Shown here one piece after another: positions 18,512 to 29,178 of a stretch of 64,000 nucleotides of DNA (position 1 is its first letter; every line of letters begins with the position of its first letter). The stretch lies in the NCBI RefSeq assembly GCF_024679095.1, contig NC_066513.1, positions 11,058,747 to 11,122,746 of the forward strand, read 5' to 3'. The notes beneath the pieces were generated by a model, which was given only the letters and a program-made list of their open reading frames with translations, was not told the origin of the DNA and made no database searches. Source of the DNA: Eriocheir sinensis (Eukaryota > Arthropoda > Malacostraca > Decapoda > Varunidae). Made by a program: the position numbers and the translations under genes.

Positions 18512-20871
18512 AATCCTTACCTCAAACCCTTCTGCTTATTCTGTCAAACTGTTCTCTCCGTTGGGCTCCTCCGATCACAATCTTATTTCTGCATCCTGTC
18601 CTATCGCTCCTGTACACCCTCTGGACCCACCGAAGAGGCGATGCTTCTGGCATTTTGCTTCAGCTCGGTGGGACGAACTGAGGATGTACTTTTCCGATTT
18701 CCCGTGGAATGATTACTGCTTCCAGGATAGAGACCCCTCTATGTGTGCCCAGCGCATCACAGAGGTGATTGTCTCTGGAATGGAGGCATACATTCCTCGT
18801 TCTTTCTCTACTCCTCACGCTAAAAAGCCTTGGTTTAATCACGCTTGTTCTCGTGCTGTCAATGATCGAGAGGCGGCTCACAAAAGGTACCAGAGCCTTC
18901 AAACTAATGATAATTATGAACTTTACATTTCTGCCCGAAATCTTGCCATATCTTTTCTCCGACTAACCAAAACTTCTTTCATTAATAGAAAATGCAAAAC
19001 CTTGCTTTCTCTAACTCTACCCGTGACTTCTGGCATCTAGCCAAAACATCTCCTCCAACTTCACTTCTTCATCTTTCCTCCACTCCTCTGTCCTGACAGC
19101 AACACTGCCGTCTCATCTATCTCTAAGGCTGAACTCTTCTCTCAAACTTTTTCTAAAACTCCACTCTGGACGATTCTGGGCATATTCCTCCTACTCATCC
19201 CCCCTCTGACTCCTTTATGCCTATTATAAAGATTCTTCAAAATGATGTTTTCTATGCCCTCTCTGGCCTCAATCCTCAGAAGGCTTATGGACCTGATGGA
19301 GTGCCTCCTATTGTCCTTAAAAACTGTGCCTCCGTGCTGTCACCCTGCCTGGTCAAACTCTTTCGTCTCTGCCTGTCAACATCTACCTTTCCTTCTTGCT
19401 GGAAGTATGCCTTCATACAGCCTGTGCCTAAGAAGGGTGACCGCTCCAATCCCTCAAACTACCGTCCTATTGCTTTACTTTCTTGTCTATCTAAAGCTTT
19501 TGAATCAATCCTTAATCGGAAGATTCAAAAGCACCTTTCCACTTCTGACCTTCTATCTGATCGCCAGTATGGGTTGACGCAAGGGGTGTTCTACTGGTGA
19601 TCTCCTAGCCTTCTTAACTGATTCTTGGCCATCCTCTCTTAGCCGTTTCGGTGAAACCTTTGCTATTGCGCTGGACATATCAAAAGCTTTTGATAGGGTC
19701 TGGCACAAATCTTTGCTTTCCAAACTACCCTCCTACGGTTTCTATCCTTCTCTCTGTACCTTTATCTCCAGTTTCCTTTCTGACCGTTCTATTTCTGCCG
19801 TGGTAGACGGTCACTGTTCTTCCCCTAAATCTATTAACAGTGGTGTCCCACAGGGTTCTGTACAATCTCCCACTCTTTTTCTGTTGTTCATTGATGATCT
19901 TCTTTCGAAAACGAACTGTCCTATCCATTCCTACGTCGATGATTCCACTCTGTATTACTCAACCTCTTTTAATAGAAGACCCACCCTACAGGAACTTAAC
20001 GACTCAAGGCTGGAGGCTGCAGAAAGCTTAGCCTCAGACTTTACTATTATTTCCGATTGGGGCAAGAAGAACCTGGTGTCCTTCAACGCCTCAAAAACAC
20101 AGTTTCTCCACCTATCCACTCGACACAATCTTCCAAACAACTATCCCCTATTCTTTGACAACACCCAGCTATCACCTTCCTCAACACTAAACATCAAAAT
20201 CTCAACTGGAAACTTCATATCTCATCTCTTACTAAATCAGCTTCCTCGAGGCTGGGCGTTCTGTACAGTCTCCGCCAGTTCTTCTCCCCTGCACAGTTGC
20301 TGTACATATACAGGGGCCTTGTCCGCCCTCGTATGGAGTATGCATCTCATGTGTGGGTGGCTCCACTCACACAGCTCTTCTGGACAGAGTGGAGGCTAAG
20401 GCTCTTCGTCTCATCAGCTCTCCTCCTCATACTGATAGTCTTCTACCTCTTAAATTCCGCCGCAATGTTGCCTCTCTTTCTATCTTCTATCGATATTTCC
20501 ACGCTGACTGCTCTTCTGAACTTGCTAACTACATGCCTCCCCTCTCCCGGCCCCGCACTCGACTTTCTACTCATGCTCATCCCTATACTGTCCAAACCCC
20601 TTATGCAAGAGTTAACCAGCATCTTCACTCTTTCATCCCTCACGCTGGTAAACTCTGGAACAATCTTCCTTCATCTGTATTTCCTCCTGCCTACGACTTG
20701 CACTCTTTCAAGAGGAGGTATCAGGACACCTCCCTCCCACATTTGATCTTGCTTTCAGCCACCTCTTTTGTTTCTTTTTAGGAGCAGCAGTAGCAGGCTT
20801 TTTTTATTATTGTTTTCTTTTTGTGCCCTTGAGCTGCCTCCTTTGTTGTAAAAAAAAATATAAATATCTAG
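18512..20871 (+). mobile_element. LINE A copy 3 interrupting the right arm
   Basis: Arm sequence ends at AAAACGTAAT (18511). The LINE runs to the signature GCCCTTGAGCTGCCTCC, an A run and a (TA)n tail. Arm sequence resumes at AAGAATACTAG (21012). The empty site is AACGTAATATAAGAATAC at about 32028-32045 and inverted at 3528-3545. The copy starts near the end of the endonuclease domain, so it is 5'-truncated. Confidence 0.92.
18561..20746 (+). pseudogene. LINE A ORF2: endonuclease end, linker and RT, disrupted
   Basis: Starts in the conserved endonuclease end [15 protein letters not shown], with the SDH catalytic motif. It continues through the linker ([18 protein letters not shown]), the RT start (LSGLNPQKAYGPDGVPPIVL, NYRPIALLSCLSKAFES) and KAFDRVWHK, GVPQGSVQSPTLFLLFIDDLL and SYVDDSTLYYS. 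YVDD replaces YADD. Breaks are at about 19036, a change near 19575 that shifts the frame inside RQYGFRKGRST, and a 19-bp deletion at about 20193 compared with copy 1. It is otherwise collinear with copies 1 and 5. Confidence 0.9.
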
Positions 20872-21014
<143 letters not shown>

Positions 21015-21059
21015 AATACTAGTGCAAGAAATTCGTGAGGCGCCTCTGAAATGTAGGGT

Positions 21060-21620
21060 TGGAGGAGAGTAGGGATGGGATGGGGAGGTAAGTAAATGGG
21101 GAGAAGGAGAAGGGCAGAAAAATAAAGAAAGTGTAATGCAGTGAAAGGGAAGAATAGGGAAGGAAGGAAAAGGAAGAGAAGAGAAGGAAAAAAGAAAGAA
21201 GATTAGGTAAAGTAAGTATAGTTGGAGAGAAAGAGGAAGATGACGGACAGGAGAAAATAAGAAGGAAATGGAAAGATAAAAGTGGAGGATTGATAGGATT
21301 GGGATAGGAGAGAAGGGAAAGGGAAATACTTAGAAGGAAAGCGAAGGTAAAATAAAGGAAGGATCTGAAAAGAGGGAGCTGAAAAGAAAGAGAGGTGAGG
21401 GTAGGGAATGAGAAGGGACCGAGGAGTTTGAAGAAAGGAAGGAGACAAAAGTGAAGAGAATAATTCGAAATGGGAAGAGTGAGGTTTGGGAAGAGGGACA
21501 GGAAATCAAAGAAACAACGCTGAAATGACCGTGGGAAAGGAAGAAAAGAAAAAAAAGCAAAGAGAGAAGGTAAAGAGGAGGAGGGAAGAGGGAATTAAAT
21601 ATACAGCGCAAGAAATACAG
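21060..21620. repeat. Purine-rich tract (right-arm copy)
   Basis: Reverse complement of 1290-1850: almost pure A/G on the + strand. No gene is seen. Confidence 0.75.
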
Positions 21621-21629
21621 AAAAGGTGA

Positions 21630-21809
21630 GTCAGTGAGGGCTTAGAGAATGAGTCAAAGGAAAGCTTTAAGATCGAATCAGAGGAAGGCTTAGAGAACGT
21701 ACCAGAGGAAGGCTTAGAGAACGAATCAAAGGAAGGCCTAGATAACGAATCATATGAGAGCTTAGAGAACGAGTCAGAGGAAGGCTTAGAGAACGAATCA
21801 GAGGAATAA
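21630..21809 (+). repeat. 24-bp minisatellite with an open acidic frame (right-arm copy)
   Basis: Seven units of 24 bp reading in one frame as variants of ESEEGLEN, ending in TAA at 21807-21809. It is preceded by a stop (21627-21629) that overlaps a sequence matching a splice donor, AAAAG|GTGAGT. Identical unit order in all three copies shows that the array predates the duplications. Confidence 0.8.
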
Positions 21810-22589
21810 TGAGTGTGATGTACTTTGGATTCTTCAGGGATAGGCTTTGAGTGATTAGTGTAAGCTGACGGTAGGTTGATGGGGTGTTGTAGGAGGTTAA
21901 TTGACGCAGAATGGAAATGGTGAGAAAAATGGCAGATGAATTTAGGGGAGCGAGAGGAAGGGAGTAATTATATAAGGGTTTATAATGGGATGGGGGTGAC
22001 AAGAGAAAGATAAGTGTTGTGGTAAATACAGCGGATTTATAATTATAGAGCTAGGGGTTGTGGGTGAATGTGTGTAAATACGTCAAGAATGGAAACAAGA
22101 TTGAATAGGGTAGTAGTTGAGGGGGACAGTTATAACTACTTTGGGGAGGTATGGAAAATTGAGAGGTTGCGAATGGAATCAATGCCTGATGAGTTGATAA
22201 TGGAGAGGGTCATATAGTTAATTAGTGTAGGAGAGAGTGTGAGATAATTTAATTAGATTTATGTCTAGGGAGGTATAAAATTTTAATGATAAAAAGAAGA
22301 CGGAGTGACGTTAAACATTTCGAAAAAAAAGTATGAAGGGGTGGTCCGAAGTTTCAGGAGCAGCGTTGAGAGTTTTTTTTTCTACACCTGTTCATGCCCT
22401 TGAGCTGCGTCCTTTCCTGTAACACAAATAATAAGTAAAGGAACATTCTCGAAGATTTTGTGTGAATGAGAATGAAAAACAGGCAGGAGAAGGAGAAAGG
22501 GCTATTAAAGAAAGTAGGTTTAAAGAAAGTGGGACGATAATGAATAGTTGGTGTGGGTGAATGAAAGAGTAAAACGTTCAGCAAGAAGT
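21810..22589. repeat. Right-arm sequence, no gene; old LINE A tail relic near 22394
   Basis: AT-rich arm sequence matching 330-1100 inverted and 32856-33435. Around 22394-22425 the + strand holds GCCCTTGAGCTGCGTCC, the LINE A 3' signature without a poly(A). It is also present inverted at 497-525, so an old LINE tail was part of the ancestral segment. Confidence 0.55.
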
Positions 22590-22745
22590 TTTTTTTTTTT
22601 TTTTTTTTACGTTGTGGCCTATTGCGCCGGTAGGCTTCTTCCAGTGGATCCTGATGGTCGGACCAAGTCTTCGTCCCGGTGGGTCCTGATGGTCGGCCCA
22701 GCCCGTTCTGGCGCAGGCGAGTGTTTATAGTGGCGCCATCTTGCA
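22590..22745 (-). mobile_element. SINE family 1, 5'-truncated, with 7-bp target duplication
   Basis: The T run at 22590-22608 is the poly(A) of a minus-strand SINE whose body ends at GGCGCCATCTTGCA. It is flanked by AAGAAGT at 22583-22589 and 22746-22752. The left arm at 320-326 has a single copy of that heptamer (as ACTTCTT) and no SINE. A duplicated internal stretch (CCTGATGGTCGG, twice) is visible. Confidence 0.92.
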
Positions 22746-22752
22746 AAGAAGT

Positions 22753-23132
22753 GAATGTAAAGTTGTGGTAGTGACATATTTATATAGTGGACACGGAAAG
22801 GAAAGGGAAATGAATTATATTTGTGTTGATATAGAAGAAATGAGAAAATAAACGAATGGTTATTATTAAAGTGGATGCTAGGAAGATAAATGTGACCGAG
22901 AGTGTAGTAGAGAAGGGGGGGAACGGGAGTTTAAGTAGTGGTGACAAAAAAAACAAAAAACTGAGGAATAGTGATATGTGATAGAGGAAAGAAATAATCA
23001 TTAAGCGAAAGATGAATGTATGTATGTACATCATGAATGTAGAGAGTCATGTTACGTTAAGTGACGGATGCACTGCACCTCCAATGCTGGGATCACACAT
23101 CCGCGATTTCGCTCTGCGACGGTTGGCGATTT
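22753..23132. other. End of right arm and unique junction
   Basis: Arm sequence continues to at least 23019. Positions 23020-23132 have no left counterpart in the window and no recognisable feature before the gypsy sequence starts. Confidence 0.5.
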
Positions 23133-23875
23133 TGAATTTTTTAAGGACAAAGTAGATTACCTGGGCCATGTCATCAGCTCAGAGAGAATAAGACCTCAAT
23201 CTAGCAAGCTGGAGGCCATACAAAACATCCCGGCCCCCCAAGCTGTTCATGATTTACAATCATTTTTTTAATTGACTAATTATTATTGCAAAATTATTGC
23301 AAATTATTCACAAATTATTGCTCCTCTTCTAAAGATTAACAAAGGGAAGAAAGGTACACTCAAGAAAAAAATAAAAAGGCACTCATATGGAGAGATGAAG
23401 AAAAAAATTGCGTTCTCAACCCTTAAGGATAGAATGCTTGGTAGTCACTCAAAAAAAAATCCTGACTTTAACAAACCTTTCGTGTTCACTGCTGACGCGT
23501 CCTACTACAGTACTGGTGGAGTATTGCAACAACAGGATAATGATAATAAACTAAGACCTATTTCCTTTTTTAGTAGGAAATTGAACACGGCAGAACAGCG
23601 CCAGCGGTACAGTACAGTTGAACGAGAGGCCTTAACTGTAATTTATGGGTTGCGCGTAAACCGCCCATTAATACTGGGTTATCCTATTGAGATCCACACG
23701 GATCACAGACCTTTAGTCTGGTTGTTACAGGTAGCTAGTCCCAACGGCATGCAGGATAGCTAGGTGGCAGACTCTCATGAGTGAGTGTGATTTCACAATC
23801 AATCATTTGCCTGGCAATGAAAATATAGTTGCAGATTTTTTATCAAGGATGAAGGCTCAACAGGACACTGAGATT
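23133..23875 (+). pseudogene. Gypsy RT connection and RNase H
   Basis: Starts with DKVDYLGHVISSERIRPQSS and the thumb/connection, has a stop at 23269, then the RNase H domain. Its motifs are FTADAS (first catalytic Asp), EREALTVIYGLR (catalytic Glu) and IHTDHRPLVWLL (Asp). After a stop at 23761 the frame shifts to the conserved end LPGNENIVADFLSRM. The three acidic residues named are all present, so the RNase H core itself looks intact. The connecting part differs from the copy at 16811 by a few substitutions and a Lys-rich stretch. Confidence 0.88.
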
Positions 23876-24149
23876 GAATTAGAAGGACCCGCGCGATAAT
23901 GTTTGTGGACGGGGAGCAACAAAAACCGTGGAACACGTGGATAATGAGGGGCAAGGTATTGCACTAGTGTAGAAAAAGGAACAGGCGCCGAAAGATGAGA
24001 AAATAAAATGTATGATATGTATGGACCTGAATTGTGCCACACACTTGACTGGAGTATTCAGGAGATTAGTGAGCTGCATGATGAGCAGCCAGCATATAAG
24101 TATGCTAAAAGAAGGAAGCCCCATGAATGAGATTGAGCAAAGACTCAGT

Positions 24150-24355
24150 GAAGATGCCGCCCCTGTTAGAGGTACAGGTGAAAAATGTGTTATATTGTGT
24201 TGAAGACGCCCCTGTTACAGGTACAGGCGGAAAATATGTTATATTGTGTTGAAGACGCCCCTGTTAGAGGTACAGGCGGAAAATATGTTATTGTTGAAGA
24301 TGGGCATAAATGTGAAGATGCCACCCCTGTCAGAGTTGCAGGTAGAAAATAATGT
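24150..24355 (+). repeat. About 50-bp tandem repeat in gypsy spacer, 4 units
   Basis: Units begin GAAGAYGCC-CCCTGTTA at 24150, 24202, 24251 and 24314 and include GGTACAGGCGGAAAATATG. Spacing is 52, 49 and 63 bases. The array lies between the RNase H and the integrase zinc-binding region. Positions 23876-24149 show no recognised motif. Confidence 0.8.
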
Positions 24356-24394
24356 GTTTTAGTAAATCCGTAATGAGAAGCCACTAAGGTGGTG

Positions 24395-25340
24395 GTTCTA
24401 CCCGCCAGGTATTTCCAAGGCGATAACTCTGGCTCATTCGTCGCCATTGCAGGGCACGGAGGAACCAAAGTTACGTTATCTCGGTGTAGAAAGTTCGCTT
24501 TCTGGCCTGGAATGAAACGGGAAGTAGAAAATTATGTAAGGAAGTCGTTTTAAAAGTAAGTTGGGAACTTGCACCCTGCTCCTTGGCGACTTTATCCAGA
24601 CGTCACCGCTCCTTTTGAGAGAATACACATGGACCTTGTGGGTCCCATGGGTGTATCGGACAATGGGGTTCGATACGTAATGCCCATATTTGATGTTTAT
24701 AAAAGGTATTTAATTAGAGTTCACTTACGGAGTAAGGAAGCCCGCGAAATGGCAAGGGCGATGTACGTGGATGTTGTTTGTGTACACGGTGTTCCTCAGA
24801 CAGTTGTTACAGATTAAAGTTCAGAGTTCGTTAATTCCGTGATGCAGGAGATAATTTTCGGGCTACCTATCCGACACGCGAAAATAACGGCTTACCATCC
24901 AAGTGGAAATGGAATAATAAAGCGCGCAAATTATACCGTTGTTAACATTTTGAGGACAATGGTTCTAGGAAATGTGTCCGTTTGGGATATAATGTTACTT
25001 ACTTGCAGTCACCCTGGCCTATAATGCTGCGCATCATCGCACCATAAAGAAGTCCCCTTTTTATCGAGAGAGACAGAGAGAGGATTTTAAGATGATCCTC
25101 GTATGCCCTACACTATTTTATAAAAAACTCAGCAGCCCTGGTATGATATTGACTCCTATAAAGAGGAAATGGCTGCAATTGCAAGTAAAGTTTATGATAT
25201 TTACTCCTATAAAGAGGAAATGGATGCAATTGCAAGGAAAGTTTATTATATTTACTCCTATGAAGAGGAAACAACAATAATGTATAAGGATGAAAATGCA
25301 ATAATTAAGCACAAAAATGAAGAAGTAAACCACATATATA
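24395..25340 (+). pseudogene. Gypsy integrase, third catalytic residue and zinc cysteines lost
   Basis: The zinc-binding part is recognisable from HGGTKVTLSRCRKFAFWPGM, but the Cys pair that should follow VENYVRK is replaced by other residues and stops. The catalytic core begins FERIHMDLVGPMG (first Asp) and continues to QTVVTD (second Asp, followed by a stop). The third block is YHPSGNGIIKRAN, with Lys where the catalytic Glu is expected. AYNAAHHRTIKKSPFY and a C-terminal region follow in another frame. Length is typical of gypsy integrases. The protein could not work as it stands. Confidence 0.85.
25150..25275 (+). repeat. 51-bp in-frame tandem repeat at pol C-terminus
   Basis: Two and a half units of 51 bases, each containing TCCTATAAAGAGGAAATGG. 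Because 51 is a multiple of three, the repeat keeps the reading frame and duplicates a 17-residue piece containing YSYKEEM. It lies at the end of the integrase frame. Confidence 0.85.
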
Positions 25341-25344
25341 TTTG

Positions 25345-27200
25345 ACTCTTCCGGTGTACGACTCAATAACACAACAGGAGTCCCCAACACGTGCTGGCCT
25401 AAGTTTCACACCAACATACTATCTATATTATAGTCCTTACAGACAGAGACTATAGTATCGTTTATCCTCACAGAAGATGTTTTAGCTGCATTATATAAAG
25501 CACGGAATTTAACTGCTTCTTTAGCTTGAAATGTTATTCAAATGTCACCTGAGTATCCAGCTGTAAAAGCAATAAAATACACACTCTTTAATTTTGAAAA
25601 TGAATTCAGTTCATTGTTGCATCATCTAAGAAAAGTTTTAGGCTATGTGATAACTACTAACCCACAAGCTGCATGCTTCTATGAATTATAGAAGAAAAAA
25701 AAACGAGAAATAATTATTTTTTAAGGATCCTTGTTTAATAACCTATTTGGTACTGCGACCCAGGCTCAAGTTGAAGCAATTCATGGAGAAAAATAGAGTA
25801 CTAGAGTCATTAACTGAGAAAGATTGTATATAGTTAAATGTTTATTATGGAAAACTCAGCATCGTTAAGTAATATGCATGCCATGCAATCTGCCTTTAAT
25901 AGGCTATATTCAGCTGTAGATGTATTGAACCAAGTTGTGCGCCAATTTTCTATAGACTTTGGCATTAGGAAGAGAAAAAAGTTCCTACAAGCATTGTTGA
26001 ATTTTGACTTAGCATTGAGACACATAAGTCCAGGTATACAAGATTTAAGGTTGAGTCTGCAGGCTCCCCTGGAAACATACATAACTCCAACCATTATGTG
26101 AGACAAACAGTAGTTAAGTACATTAAAGGAAGCCTAGGTTCGGCTTTCCAGGTCTTTTGTGCTTTGCAGTTCCTGATTATTTAGCTTTATATTGGGATGT
26201 TATAACTGTGTCCTCCAGGACAACGGCTTTCCACGATTCTCGTAATTTCTGTCTCAGCAAACCTTTACGAGGAGAACCGCCTGACACCTTTGATGTCTTT
26301 CGAATCGACTCCCTTCCATTTTCTGTGCAGAATAGCACTTACTTTCTTATGTATAGTGTTAATTCAAGATATGTTGCCTTCAGTGAGAATAGGAAAATAT
26401 ATTTTCTGCTTTCTAGTATAGAACACTGTAACAAGAATAACCATATGTTAGTTTGTCCTCCCACAGGCTCCGTCTATGAGGCTAGTCACGCAGCCTCTTG
26501 TGAATCGGCTGCTTCCTTGAATCATGAGTCAGTGATCAACCTCTGCCACACAATAATTGAAAACATTTCCCCCTATGTTTATAAAAGGTCCTGTCTAGTG
26601 GACCTATTCACTTGCCTAGTACTCTGATACTCACATGCCCTACCAGTCCTGTAAACAAACATACTGTCAGCCTGACGGGTAGTGGGATATTGACGCTTCG
26701 GCAAGGTTGCAGCGCACACAGCCCATCCCTGACACTTCTGGACAATAAGCTGTGGAGGGTCCCCCCCATCACGGTCTCTCGCCCCTCTCCCTCTCCACCT
26801 CCCTCCTCTCCCAAAGGTTCTTACAGGCCATCTTAACTGGTCCGTTTTGCCTGACCTTTCATCTCTTCGCTGTGCTGAGTCCATCCCCTTACAGGAGCTA
26901 GCAGCTGGTTTGCAGCCCCTAAATTCTGTGGTCGAGCCGGATCAGCCCTTTCAACCCGAAATCCATTGGTGGATTGTCTTCGCCATTGTCGTGATCCTGG
27001 TTCTTCTGCTGGTGACGTCTGCCGTGGGGTATTCCTATGTCCTGCGCTACGCACGACGCCGCCTACTTCCAGACTCGAGCCAACTGCAGACATTGAAAGG
27101 CGTATCTTCTCAACCAACACCTGTGAGATCTCAGGGGCGAGATCTTCCGGAAGGGGAAGTATGTCGGGACCTAGAAGAAGACGACCAAACAGAGGAATGA
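25345..27200 (+). pseudogene. Envelope-like gene of the gypsy element, fragmented
   Basis: Three plus-strand frames follow pol. A basic stretch near 25690 (KKK.R type) followed by a small hydrophobic glycine-rich segment is consistent with a furin site and fusion peptide, but stops interrupt it. The frame 25838-26101 (87 residues) and 26157-26627 (156 residues, Cys-containing) resemble the ectodomain of gypsy/baculovirus F-type envelope proteins. Frame 26847-27200 ends with one strong membrane segment (WWIVFAIVVILVLLLV, about residues 41-56) and a basic tail. Order and membrane anchor fit an envelope glycoprotein that would mediate entry. Homology is inferred from pattern only. Stops at several points mean no intact product. 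Confidence 0.6.
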
Positions 27201-28335
27201 CCATAACAGCACAAATAATAGTGACCCCAATCAGAGGCAAATACCAGGTGGAGATATGGAGACAAGAATTGTAAATATGATAGGAGAGGGAAGGAATGCA
27301 ATTAGTCAGATATACAAAGTCGTAAACATCTGATAAGACAAGCACTAACAAGGAGGGTTACGGACCTAGGTACAGAAAATAGATACCCAGTAGGCGGGGT
27401 CAGAAAGTGTGGTTGATCATTCAGAAAACTCTAAATACGTCACGTGCTATGTAACGACATGCTATATGCGAATAACTGGACAGAGAAGTCACTGTGGGAG
27501 TGTCCTAAGAGTGAATCACGAATAGCAGAAGTAAACAATATAACATAATGAGCGATCCAATGGTTGTTGACAGGAAGTATTGGCTACTGGTTATGTAGAA
27601 AATTAAGGCGTGTCAAGGATTTAGTTCCGCCTCAAACAAAGAAAAATGTGACCTAGATGTCGGTGGCATGAGCAGACCGAGCCTTGCACTCGCTTCAAGC
27701 AGAGCTGCTCTACCCACTCAGCTGAGAATGGCTGTTGTGATCTTAATCGTGAGTAGAAATACGAGAATCTAAGGGAAACCGACTGTATTGACCTGGAGAT
27801 TATAATATAAGAGATGTGTAGTAGGATTGTGAGTGGGACAGGATTGTGATTATTTTATTGCGCTGTAATGCAAAGGTAGAAACCACTGGATGTGGTATAA
27901 TTTGGTGCTTCTGTGAATTGTGGTAGATTATACTATAGGAATGTGTTATTAGGATTTGTGAGGAGAGTACTTAATTATTGTGATGTAAGCAGAGATACAA
28001 ACCACTGCTTGTGGAATGACGAGTGTTGTTATTATTGGCAACAATTGAGCAAATATTGTAGTATTATGTTTAAGACATGTCGTTGGTCATATGTTGTATC
28101 CATTGCTGAATATGCCAGAGTGTTATGATCGTCTGAGCATAGAATACTGCGTAAGGCAATTACTCTCATTTAATTTTAAATAAATGTATATTTTCTTTTC
28201 CTTGTTTATCCCGAAGACTAGTCTCCAATAACAACTTAAGCCGGATCACGCTACCAGGGATACGAGACGGTGAGATAATTTGAGTACTGATAAAGTGGGA
28301 CAAAAAATTAAACTAAAAAAAGGAGGGTCCAAAAC
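27201..28335 (+). repeat. Possible 3' LTR / untranslated region of the gypsy element
   Basis: No coding sequence is seen. A purine run AAGGAGGG (27353) could be a polypurine tract, and an AATAAA signal lies at 28179-28184 before a T-rich stretch, as in an LTR. There is no second copy in the window to define the LTR ends. A tRNA-like TCAGCTGAGTGGGTAGAGCA is on the minus strand near 27706-27726. Confidence 0.4.
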
Positions 28336-28340
28336 CATTC

Positions 28341-28572
28341 TTTCATCCCCTTCACTGGTAAACTCTGGAACAGTCTTCCTTCGTATGTATTTCCTCTGGC
28401 CTATGACTTGACCTCTTTCAAGAAGAGTGCATCAAGACACCTCTCCACCCGAAATTGACCTCTCTTTTGGCTACTCTTTACTTTTTACTTTTGTGGGAGC
28501 GGCGAGTAGCGGGCCTTTTTTTGTAGTCTTTTTGTTGCCCTTGAGCGGCGCCCTTTGATGTAAAAAAAAAAA
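28341..28572 (+). mobile_element. LINE A copy 4, 3' tail only
   Basis: The last 230 bases of LINE A: the C-terminal codons (SLHWKLWNS-type region, then the stop), the 3' UTR with GGGAGCGGCGAGTAGCGGGC and GCCCTTGAGCGGCGCCC, and an A run. It lies against the broken end of CR1 copy 3. Confidence 0.85.
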
Positions 28573-29178
28573 ATCTTCCCTCGTTGGTGTTCTAATTAGC
28601 TGCTTAAGGAAACTATGCTGTATCACATCTAACAAATCCTGCGCCTCCTGGTCTCCTGATAAAGTATTTTGTTCCTATAATTAAAATCCCCAATTATACA
28701 CACATTCCTATATCTTGACGCCCTACTAATTTCCTGTAAAAGGGGTTGGCTACTATCCCTGTTAAGGTTGGGCGGTCTGTAAAGTACTCCTATGACAAGC
28801 TTCTCCTTCTTCCCTATTGTTTCTACCTAGAGGGATTCTGTATTGCTATCTACCTTGATAGAGTTGTTAATGACACTTAAGATTGTCCCTGACGAAGAGT
28901 GCGACCCCACCCCCATTCCTACCTATTCGATCTTGGTGGAACAACCTATGCCCTTCAATCTCTAATTCTGGGAGAAAGTGTATGTCTGCAGTATTAATCC
29001 ATGACTCTGTGATCGCTATCTTATCAAATTTCTCTACGCACGCCTTTTCCCGCAATAAATCTATCTTATTCTTAATACTTCTACTGTTTGTATAATACAC
29101 ATTTAGACCTACCCCTTGATTTACCCTGCAACTGTTATCATTAGTATTACATTTTATGTTCCCACTAGGTATTGCCAT
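28573..29178 (-). pseudogene. CR1 ORF2, endonuclease domain (copy 3)
   Basis: The minus-strand frame starts with the ATG at 29176-29178 and encodes the N-terminal half of an APE-type endonuclease: VYYTNSRSIKNKIDLLRE, then KIAITESWIN (catalytic Glu) and GRNGGGVALFVRD. After a frame change near 28867, VCIIGDFNYRN (GDFN motif with catalytic Asp and Asn) follows near 28680. The remaining endonuclease and the whole RT are missing because the element stops at the LINE A tail. In CR1 elements this domain nicks the target DNA. The ATG overlaps the end of ORF1 in another frame, the usual tight ORF1/ORF2 layout. Confidence 0.85.

Larger units (their letters stand above)
23133..28335 (+). mobile_element. 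Ty3/gypsy element with envelope frame (errantivirus-like), decayed
   Basis: Plus-strand order: RT-RNase H connection, RNase H, a spacer with tandem repeats, integrase, an envelope-like region with a membrane anchor near its end, then about 1.1 kb of non-coding sequence with a polyadenylation signal that may be a 3' LTR. The order pol-env-LTR is that of gypsy-type errantiviruses. The 5' half is missing. Every frame is broken by stops or shifts. The opening stretch duplicates 16805-17075. Confidence 0.8.

Noticed and set aside
27660..27745. tRNA gene on the minus strand
   Set aside because: Only an A-box-like segment is convincing. The T-arm does not fold. Mentioned within the possible LTR instead.
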